Shown here one piece after another: positions 44,850-56,039 of a stretch of 64,000 nucleotides of DNA. This DNA comes from Siphonodentalium dalli (Eukaryota; Mollusca; Scaphopoda; Gadilida; Siphonodentaliidae), in the NCBI GenBank assembly GCA_032622095.1, contig CP136066.1, forward strand, positions 206,548,978 through 206,612,977. The letters are read 5' to 3'. Positions within the stretch are counted from its first letter, which is position 1, and every line of letters starts with the position of its first letter. Made by a program: the position numbers and the translations under genes. Under the pieces are notes generated by a model. The model saw only the letters and a list, made by a program, of their open reading frames with translations. It was not told the origin of the DNA and made no database searches.

Positions 44850-47800
44850 GTAAATATGAGCATTTTATTATAGACCAGCGAGCCGAATCGGGCGCAATTT
44901 CTTTCGACAACAAAGACTGAAAGGTAAGCCGGCCGCGATCTTGAAATTCACACGTGGTTTGTGTTTATATATAATTATAAACACATATTCTAGCGAGGTT
45001 ATCGAACGCAAATGTGTTTCGGTGTCGGTTTCGGCGTCTCTATTAATAGTATTATGAGTTGAGACATCTATATTTACATCAAGAACTGGGACACTTCATC
45101 AATAATCAAATTCATCAATACAAACGTCGATGATACCGGCATACTAGTAGTTAGTTTCCTTGCATATAAAAGTGCATGTGATTACAAAAATCTCGAAACG
45201 AAAAGTACAATGCCACCTAAGAAATTACTTTCGAGATCCAAATAAACATACTTGTCTTATTATTTAAAGTAAAAATCCTACCCCCTGTATGCTCCTTGGG
45301 TTCCTGTAGTTTTTGTTAAAGAAATTCCAAATAACTGTATTTCATAAATTCAAAGTGTTTATTCGGTATAGTTTCCTATTATGGGATTTAATATCACCAA
45401 CACATATAGATGACATAGCAATCTAAAAACCACTTCAATGTGATGCAAAAATGATTATTAAGACTCAGCCACATGCAGGCTAACAAAGCTTCTCTTGATT
45501 CTTATATGGCTATTATTACCACTTTAGAGGGCGTTCTCTAGTAGATTAACAGTATTTTACCCGAACGGTAAAAAGCCATAACGCCCGGCATCAAACCGGA
45601 TGCGGGCCGTTAACGATATTAACGGCCCGCATCCGGTTTGCGATTTGCTAGAAATCCAATCGAACGCAACCTTATTTCGGATTTCGGAATTTCTGTTAAA
45701 ACAACTTAACAAGTTTATAGTATATTATTACGAATAAAACTGAAATTTTACTGTAGTAGATGTAAATGATGTAATAACAGACCAACAAGTAAGTGTTACC
45801 TAACAAGTGGAATAAATTAGATTTCTGACTGAATTTTCGTTAGATATGTCCCTATTTTCGTGGTAAATAATATAATTAGTCACGTGACAATTTGTTTGAC
45901 AACGAACAGACGACACATGGTTTGAATTGTGATCGTTTTGAAAAAAAGAGTTATTACATGTATTTCATTTGACATATTGTTGCCTACTCACTCATCTATG
46001 TTCTAGTTGGGTTTCATTTCAGAAAGTGGTAATAATAGTAATAACTTTATTTTGTCGGGCGTTATGGTTTATTAACGGCCCTCCAGAAATGATTAACAGC
46101 CCTCGGGCCATTAAAGGCCCTCGACTTCGTCTCGGGCCTTTAATGAACCCTCGGGCTGTTAATCATTTCTGGAGGGCCGTTAATAAACCATAACGCCCTC
46201 CAAAATCAAGTTATTGGTATATTAACAAAGAACATGTTTGGAAATTACCCCATTATATCACCCCCTGTACTACAGTACTGCCTGTATTTATATATGCTGT
46301 TATTTCCCTCCAATTATGAAGAGCGATCATATAATATATACCGGGGTATTACATAGTCTTACATGTGATTTGGCACTGAGCCCAATTTTAAAAGTAAAAT
46401 TATACAGTTTGTAAAACCTTCATTGATCAATTTTCATACACCCATTGCATTCACTCTAGTTTACAATGTATATCAATATAATAAGAATATAAAGTAAGGA
46501 ATATATTAATATTATATAAGAAAAAAGTTTATCCTGGCAAATGCAAATTGGGGAGGCAGGTGCTATACATGTATATGTGGTCACAATCTTCTCGCGACTT
46601 CAGGGGGGGGGGGGGGGTCAAATAAAAACTTGCAGGAAGGTATGCCAGGGTGGGTGAGTGGCATGAGAGCCAAAAGGCACAACCTCCACAACTCATGCAA
46701 ATCCCCTACCAAAGACCCCCCCCCCCACATGCCCACATTTGTTAGTTCAAAACAGATTACAACTGTAAAAACACCTCATCTACATCCACAGAACACAACT
46801 TGCATCGTAACCTAGAATCTTGTATCAAAGCTCCGTTTCATGAAATATAACCTTTCGCCCTCCATAACTTATTCTGTAAAAGATTCTCGAATAAGTTGTT
46901 GTTCTGTCTATTTTTATATGAGAAGACAAGTTCTTACCTTGTACTGGTATGTAATATTTCAGGAGGATTTGTTTGGTTATGTTAAGGAGAACATAGAATC
47001 ATACCTAACAGAAAAATATGATGACGAAGACACGAAGAAAGACCTTACAGCATTACGAGAATTGGTTAGTATAATACTATGGCCATTCTGTGGTTGAAAA
47101 CATGTAAATGTAATTTTATTCTTTAATAAAATGTGACCCGCCATATCAAATCCAGTCGTAAGTCGGGATTTTTTTTACCCTGTGCCAATGCATTCTCTTA
47201 TATATGCGAGTCGACCATAGGTCGCCTCGCATATATAAGAGAATGCATTGGCCTAACAATTTTTTTTTAAATAAATGTTTCTTACAATTTTTAGGACATA
47301 AAATAAAAAAACATCCATTTCCCTGCAGAGAGCCCCACACATATATAGAAGCATATAGAAGAGTATCGTCTGCTCATGTTTGTCTGGGGCTCTGTATGGG
47401 TGAAATTATAAAATTGTTAAAGAATACAAGAAAAAATTATTAAAATTGTAAAACATTGTTAGGCCAATGCATTCTCTTATATATAAGAGAATGCATTGGC
47501 ACAGGGTAAAAAAATCCCGACTTGCGACTGGATTTGATATGGCGGGTCACAAATGAGAAATTTGAAGGATGATAACATGTAACCTTTTCTTAAATAGATA
47601 CAGTAATGACCTAAATAATCAACCCCTCAATCACAGCAGAATTATGGGAAATTTTTCAGGATTTAGTCAGAAATATGGCTTGTTGAGAGCTTTCCGATGA
47701 ATGGCAACAAGCCATATTTCCGACTAAATCCTGAAAATTTTCCCATAATTCTGCTGTGGTTAAAGGGTCATATACTTCGGGCATTACTCTACCATTCAAT

Positions 47801-50800
47801 GGTCGAGGGCTATTACAGCGCATTAAATTTAAAGATTCACCTTAACTACAAGCGGCTTAAGCGGTTTTTAGTTAACACATTTTTCAATCATGCAGAAAAA
47901 AAATGGTTAACCAAAATTTTTGGGCCAAGTCCCCCTAGTGAACTTCTGCAACACTTTTGATTAACCCTTTCATGACAGGAGCTGCGATGATGCAACATTA
48001 AAGACCCTGTGCCAATGCATTCTCTTATATATGCGAGTCAACCATAGGTCGCCTCGGATATAAGAGAATGCATTTGCCTAACAATTTATCTTTTTTTATA
48101 TAAATTTTTCTTACATTCTTTAACAGTTTTTATAATTTTTTATAATATTTTCTTACATTCTTTAACAATTTTTATAAATTTTTATAATTTTTTCATATAT
48201 TTAAAAACAATTTTAATCATTTTTTCTTACTTTCTTTAACATTATTTTTATTTTTATTTTTCTTACATTTTTTAACAATTATAAAAAATAATATAAAATT
48301 TGTTAGGCCAATGCATTCTCTTATATATGCGAGGCGACCTATGGTTGACTCGCATATTTAAGAGAATCCATTGGCATAGGGTTTTCGCAAAAATTCAGGA
48401 AGCTCCCGTTAAATATCACAAAAATGCACTATCTTCTGGCAACTCGTTCAATGTGTATTCCACAATACCACCTTCTACGGCTTCTGAATTTGCATTCAAC
48501 GTTTAAATGTTTAAATAATTGATGATGTTCATGCATTACAAGTAGTACACTGGTGAGAATGTTTGGACAAATTAGTCATGTTTGCGTGACTTTTATCTTG
48601 CGTAACCTGTACTCGAATGAACCAATTGTTCACCTCATATTATATGTACTGTAATTGATATACATGTAATCATGTATGTGTGACGTCGAAACCTTTTGAT
48701 TCTTCAAAAATTACCCGCATGCTTTCAGGGTCAGGTAAAACACTCAATTTTAATTTTGGCCTGACAAGTTTTTCCACAGATTTGTTGAAAATTCAAGTAC
48801 ATGTATATACTTCTATATTAATAAAGGAATGGGTGTGTCAGGGTGTGTGTTGTATTTTAGTTGAAAATCTGCATTTTCAGGAATATTTTTCATTGCTGTG
48901 ACCATCACCTTTTGTAATATAAATATAAACATTCATGATTTGATCAGAATTGGCTCAACTGTTTGTTGATTTAAGATGGCTGGCACTGTAACAGTATTGT
49001 TTACATACCAAAGTATTTAACACTTTCATGACGGATCTTCCTGAAATTTTGCGAAAACCTGTGCCAATGCATTCTCTTATACCGGTATATGAGAGTAGAC
49101 CATATGGCACCTTGCATATTTAAGAGAATGCATTGGCCTAACACTATTTACCTTGATCTTGTAAGCCAGTGCATTATCTTATATACTAGTACATGAGGCT
49201 GCCTGTGGGAGACTCACATATATAAGAGAATGCATTGGCACAGGTTCATTAATGCTACCCCAGCTCAGCTCCCATCATGAAAGGGTTAACACACGGCATC
49301 TCTTCATTGGAGAGCTATCTATACTAAAAATAAGAACAGTCTATTTATATTTCCATGTTCTATGTTTTCCAGTATGAAGGCCATATGTGACCCGCCATAT
49401 CAAATCCAGTCGGAAGTCGGGATTTTTTTACCCTGTGCCAATGCATTCTCTTATATATGCGAGTCGACCATAGGTCGCCTCGCATATATAAGAGAATGAT
49501 AATAATAATAGTAATAATAATAATAATAACAAACAGTATATAAGGCGAGCAAAATCCTCAAAAAAATCACACGCCAAACTCGGTCCTGATGAAGTTAAAC
49601 AATAACGAAAGCGCTAGACCTTTACTGCAGGTTATCTGAGTGTTGAAGGTTTTCTCTGGAGTTTTTTCTCGATTTTCTTGCCTTCCTCGCCAACTTCAAC
49701 ACTCAGATATGGCCTCGAGTGTTTTCACTCTCCGATGTCACCAGTGATACAGCCTAAGCACAGTGTATTTTCACTCTACGTACACCCCCAACCACTGGGG
49801 ATGAACAAGAAGGACTTTTAGTCGATTTATTTATTATTACTTTCCTTTTTACTATTCTTGTTCATACCACGGCCACCCCTGCTCAGTGACCAGACGTCAT
49901 AAACGTCCGCTACTATATCAACACGTATCGCCGTATCAGAGAACGGCATTCGCAGATCTCTCTATATACACCATGTTCTTCCACTGTTCGGAATGCACCA
50001 ACCGGTATCCACACACCGATCCGGTTTGAGTGGCAATGTCAGAGAAATACATAGACATACGAAGGTCAAGCACCCTACGTTTACTGTCTCACTATCTTTG
50101 CACGCTGGTACGACATTAACCCATTGAATCACATCTCCGATTATAACTCATGACATATGTAACCGATCAACAAAAGTGAACCACTCCCTATATACTAAGC
50201 GCACGCAGGAAATCCACAACTCCCGATGAGCGGATGTATTGAAAATTACGGAACAGCCCGTAATTTAGCAATAGCAACGAATCAACTAACAGCATGGTGT
50301 GCATATCCCAAATAAAATTTATCACATAGATCTGTTGTGATTTACTATTAAATACATCTATTTTCACAACACAGTAGCATTTGTCACTTCTCCCTCCACG
50401 GTCCAATAAACCATCTTCCACAAAATACACCAGAGGATCCAAGTAGAACGCCTTTATCACCCAAACATCGTGTAAGGTATAGTATCCTTTTTGATTGGTC
50501 TTCTCCCACCCACATCGCCCAACTAAGCACGTCCCCAACCTCGACCTTCCGGTCTGTTTCCGTACCATTCAATTTCATACCATTAAACCTCCAACTGACA
50601 CTCGTTGTTACCCGCACGTCAAAACTCACCAACGCCAACTAATGGCTCATTTTACGGAACTAAACCACTGTTACCCGCATACCTAAACGGCTACACATCC
50701 AGCCAAACACACCACCGCATACCCAACCGTCCACTCGGCAAATACCCGCACAACCGATGTTACCCGCACTCCTACTTCCGTGACTTCGTGCTTTCCCACC

Positions 50801-53800
50801 ACAAACGCCAGATACCCGCACTTGTTACCCGCAATTTTGGGAATGCATCACTACCATCACCACGTCGATTACCCGCACCAATTACCCGCATTTAAAATGC
50901 CCCACACCACACAGGCGAAACGCCAATACGAACCCATTACCCGCATTTGTTACCCGCATTTCCCATCATCCTTTTCACAACACCTTGACCCTTCTACACT
51001 GACCAATCAAATCGGAGACTCATAACAAACAGTATATAAGGCGAGCAAAATCCTAAAAAAAATCACACGCCAATAACGAAAGCGCTAGACCTTTACTGCA
51101 GGTTATCTGAGTGTTGAAGGTTTTCTCTGGAGTTTTTTCTCGATTTTCTTGCCTATATAAGAGAATGCATTGGCCTAACAATTTTTGACAATTTTAATAA
51201 TTTTTTCTTGTATTCTTGAACAATTTTATAATTTCACCCATACAGAGCCCCAGACAAACATGAGCAGACCACACTCTTCTATATATGTGTGGGGCTCCCT
51301 GCAGGGTAATGGATGTTTTTTATTTTATGTCCTAAAATTTGTAAGAAACATTTATTTTAAAAACATGATAACAAATTGTTAGGCCAATGCATTCTCTTAT
51401 ATATGTGAGGCGACCTATGGTTGACTCGCATATATAAGAGAATGCATTGGCACAGGGTAAAAAAAATCCCGACTTACAACTGGATTTGATATGGCGGGTC
51501 ACATATTGTCGGTGGGCTTCTAAAAGGTTGTGTCTGCCATTTTGGCACAGAATTTTTTTTAATTGCATTTTTGGAATCTACAGGTTCGATTGCATAAGAT
51601 CCTCAGATAACTTGTCAATATTTCAAGTATAAATGCCATTTTCGATGTTTTTCATGGCAATTCGTGTTCTAAAATGTCACATCTGGGTAGGGTGATCCAA
51701 TAGAAATGGAGAATAATCTTGCTCAAAGTTGTTCTTTTTACGAATATTAATCCAATTGCCAACACACACCTTCATTCTGATATATTAATTAAATGCCCTG
51801 ATTCTGGATGGCGAAATCATTTGTGTTTGTTTGTCACCGATTGTTGCGTCTCAAATCCAGATGTAAATATTTACAATTGAGCGTAGTTTTGATGATGTTT
51901 TCTATTGAGTGGTATGGTTTATTTCTTTGAAATTTTCGGCAATGTTAGTAGAATGTTAAATTCTCCAGGTTGGCATAACGCCTGAATACTAGTACTAACT
52001 TATCAATTTAACGAACTGGAACAAGTCCATTAACACCTATGCAAAGAACAAAGTCAGCAAAATTTAATCAGTTGTTTTAGCAGGGCCGAATTGTACCAAT
52101 AAATCTTATTACAATTATCAGATACACTTCTGTTTAATTTTTTGGCTGGACTTAAAAGACTGTACTTTTTCATATTGTAATGTACGAAAGATATTCCAAT
52201 GATACTATAAATTGCAAATAGGAGATAACTCCAGTCTGGAAAATCAGTCCATTATTCCCTATCTCTGTTAATTTTGCCTATTCCCACCAGCATAATGTCT
52301 GGAAACTTCTCCATATATCTGTTGAATCTATTGCCACTGTCAGTGTTCACTGTCCCGTGTTCATTGCCCATGTTCACTGCCCGTGTTTTACATTTTTCAG
52401 AAAGATGCCCAAAGGAATAGCCAAGCCTGCAAATAGTGTGTCTGTCATTTGCAGAATGAGGTGCCCAGAGGGTCAATTTAGTGCTCTGGCTAATGTTACC
52501 AAATTCACCCTCTGGGAACCTCATTCTGCTCAGGCTTCAACTGCTATGGGAGACCTAGGATAAGATTTAAGTTCCCCAGTTGAAATTGGCGATGTTCACC
52601 CATTAGTCACCTCAATTATGCATTTTATCTTCTGCAAATTAGGGGATGTAGAAACTGAACAGAAGGGAAAAAGTAACTGCAAACAATGTTAATTTGAGAC
52701 TATAGATACTTCCCAGAAGGTGAGGACTAAGCAGAATGAGGTCCCAAGAGGGTGAATATGGTGATGCTAGCCCACTGAGGACCTATTTCTGCAAATGTCA
52801 GACATACTATTTAGTATACACCTATTGACTGCCTTGGGGTGGAGTAGCGAGAACTATTTCCCCCAAGGTGGTATCTTTTGAACAGCTAACAAAGGCAGTC
52901 AAGGTTATAGCTTGCCGATAGTTCTCAAAATTCTGGCCTCATGCCATATTCTGACATCAGCAGGCGGGTAATGGTTCAAAGACTATAGCCTGGGTGATAG
53001 TTCGCTCACCAGGCAATGGTCAGAACTACTCTATGACACATGATCACGCTTCCTCCAATCAAAAGACAGTATGACCCTCTGAACTCAACATATATAATAA
53101 TCTATATATATAAAAGAGTAGGATCTGTCTGTCCGGAGTTTTTCCTAGACCCCTGGATCGATTTCAACCAAATTTGCTGTGGTGACTCACGGCACCCTGG
53201 TGGACGTTATGACCGTGTTAGTTTTTCAAATTTTTGATTCAAAAAAGTTTAAACAAACACAAAGGAATTAAAATAAGCTCACTATGGACTTATTTCAGAA
53301 TCAAATACAGTAATGCTCTAATTAATCGACTCCTTTCCGATGAATGGCAACAAGCCATATTTCCGACTAAATTCTGAAAAGTTACCCATAATTCTGCTGT
53401 GGTTAAGGAGTCGATTAATTAGAGCATTACTGTAAGTTGAATATAAACCTATGTGAATATTTAGGTCCAAATGTGAGTGAAGTGCACACAGGGGCTGTAG
53501 ACCCCTAATGCACAAAGGGCCACACACCCCTTTGTGCAGGGGCCATCGAGGCCCCTCTGACGCTGAATAAAGGCTCCCAAAGGGAGCCTTTGGGAGCCTG
53601 TTTCAGCTGGTATAATATAAAAGATGGTAGGTGATAAATTTGTTTGTCATACAATGTACATGTAGGTCCATTTTAGTGTTTGTCTTTCTCTGTTCAATCA
53701 TGTCAGACGTAATGAGATCCATGACCCTGATATTTTAACTGTTTACACTACATGTATTATTATTAGGTCTGATCTGTTCGGCCATGGCACAAAAAGATTA

Positions 53801-55999
53801 CACAGCTTTTATTTGTACTCTATTCACTTCTTGCTCTATGTAAACAGACAAAATTACCTTGATGTATCTGATGAATGATTTTATTTGATGATATTCAAAT
53901 ATAATATTTCGTAGTGCATGCATAGAAATAATATGCTCCCTCTGAGTATACATGTACAGCAATGCCCTAAGTAATCGAGTGTCGAGGGCCAGAGTGTCAT
54001 CGAGCGAGGGGGTAGGCCAGAAAAAACTACAGCAGAATTATGGGTAACTTTTCAGGATTTAGTCGGAAATATGGCTTGTTGCCATTCATCAGAAAGCTCT
54101 CCCCGAGGCTCCCAAAGGCTCCCTTTGTGAGCCTTTATTCAGCGTCAGAGGGGCCTCGATGGCCCCTGCACAAAGGGGTGTGTGGCCCTTTTCCGACTAA
54201 ATCCTGAAAAGTTACCCATAATTCTGCTGTGGTTAAGAGGTCGATTAATTAGAGCATTACTCTACATGTACCTAAGAACTTTATACTGCTGGTATATATA
54301 CATGATCAAAATGTATTGTGGCATCTTTATAGGTTTATGTCATGGTACATGTACATCTATAAGGTGTGGTGCAGAACTGATTTTATTTCTTCTTTCAGTA
54401 TCATACAGTGTATTTCAGCAATTGTCTTTAATTTATATCGAACTTACTGATTTTGTGACTTTTTGCAGTTGCTTATATTTTTTAATCCATTTATAAATTC
54501 TGTGTAGAGATACAAGTCTTGGATGGGTTCAAAATTAATTAATGTCAACAAGATAAATTGAAGGACCACTTAATTTTCGTGTCATCGATTTTTTTTTTTT
54601 ATAGTGACTTGATATACGGTTTTAATAATAATCTATGCCATAAAATATGATTAAAATACTATAATTCATCACCATTTGAAACATCTGTGTCTCAGAAGAT
54701 GCCCGTAGAGAAATAGAAAATAGCTTAATTCATAGAAAGATTTCCCTGTTATGGCTCCAGAATGCGACATAATTCAAACTAAACATGAATTGAAAAAAAT
54801 ACACTATAATACACTTTTTACACAAACTAGATGACAAATCAACTCAACAAAAACAATATGTTCACACTTTATTACACCGGATAAGTTGATAATACAATAT
54901 TTTGGAGCTTCCTCTTTCAAGTGGCGTATAACAGGGCATATATTTTATATACGGCATGTGATCTTGGGGTTCGAATAGAATGATAAAAGGTGAAATAGTC
55001 AGATCCACACAGGCATTATGTGATGTTCAGTTTGGTTGAGAAACAGTTCAAACGCTTACTGTATACATCCGTCAGTAAGCCCGTCCCTGAGGATAAGCTC
55101 AGTCTATGTTTTTGCTCCCAAAAAAATCATGGCGGGGTCCTCGTAGATAAGCCCACCCCCATTTTTAGAAATTAGTCGGCGAGTATACATTTATGTCAGG
55201 TTAACTCGAAATGAAGCTGACAAAAATTCATGCACAAAAATAGCATTACTCCAGCTAATTTCCATTGCAAACTCATTAACCCTTTACCCAACAAACCGGC
55301 CAAAACCGGCCAAATAAAGCTTCAACAGCATAAATTATCTTGGGTCTGTCTCAATAAAAACCATACAAATATGGATATCATTGGAACCGGCTCATTGACC
55401 ACATTGTGATGGTTACAGTTATGCCCTGTGCCAATGCATTCTCTTATATATGCGAGTCGACCATAGGTCGCCTCGCATATATAAGAGAATGCATTGGCCT
55501 AAAAAAATCTTTTTTTTACCATTTTTTCTTACATTCTTTAACAATTTTATAATTTTTAATGTGTTAAGCCAATGCATTCTCTTATATATGCGAGGCGACC
55601 TATGGTCGACTCGCATATATAAGAGAATGCATTGGCACAGGGCCCTTCTGTTGGGTAAAGGGTTAATACTACCTGCCCCTTTGTGTTTCACAAAATGCTA
55701 CAATAAATATGAAGAAAGGTAAAGATGATCTTTGTGTCTTATTTTAAATGTTTACTCCAACATACTAAAACACAAAACAATTATTTTCATTAAATAAAAT
55801 AATATACATGTATTGTTCATATCAAATACAACATTAGATTCAAGCTGCAAAACAGAGTTAAGTCCCCTCGCTACGCATTAGATTAGCACTGAATGCAAAC
55901 TGAGATTTTACATGTGGAGGTCCTCGAAGGTAGTAAGCCCAGTCCCAAATTTGTGTCAAAAAATTCACACCCCCCCCCCCCGGGTTTACTGATGGGTGT

Positions 56000-56039
<40 letters not shown>

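Larger units (their letters stand above)
44850..46962 (+). other. ENOPH1: ENOPH1 intron 1
   Basis: It is a 2.1-kb intron, GTAAAT to TATTTCAG. It carries two GC-rich palindromes (45593-45641 and 46057-46198) and a G run at about 46605-46617. The rest is AT-rich unique sequence with no known repeat family. Confidence 0.85.
49499..51153. mobile_element. 1.66-kb insertion with direct terminal repeats (Penelope-like or retrozyme-like)
   Basis: TATATAAGAGAATG at 49485-49498 and 51154-51167 is a 14-bp target duplication. The insertion opens with an (AAT)n tract. Direct repeats lie at 49526-49682 (157 bp) and 51022-51153 (132 bp), and differ mainly by a 25-bp gap that removes the hammerhead core. 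The interior of about 1.34 kb has no reverse transcriptase, GIY-YIG or gag-like domain I recognise. Variable-length target duplications and hammerhead motifs in terminal repeats are known for Penelope-like elements, and small HHR-bearing retrozymes are also known in animals. The class remains inferred. Confidence 0.7.
49390..51503. repeat. Type IV MITE, copy 2, split by the hammerhead-bearing insertion
   Basis: GTGACCCGCCATATCAAATC at 49390 and the inverted end at 51502 are flanked by ATAT on both sides, a 4-bp target duplication. The first cassette stops at 49498 and resumes at 51154 with TATATAAGAGAATG repeated. A second cassette is at about 51384-51457. CATGAGCAGACCACACTCTT and the CCCCACAC/GGGGCT spacer words match the other type IV copies. 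Confidence 0.88.

Noticed and set aside
50188-50638. Minus-strand coding sequence inside the 1.66-kb insertion
   Set aside because: Two overlapping frames in different phases with no nameable domain. Retained only as a remark in the interior entry.
49526-51153. LTR retrotransposon
   Set aside because: The direct repeats do not have TG...CA ends, no primer-binding site or gag-pol domain was recognised, and the target duplication is 14 bp instead of 4-6 bp.
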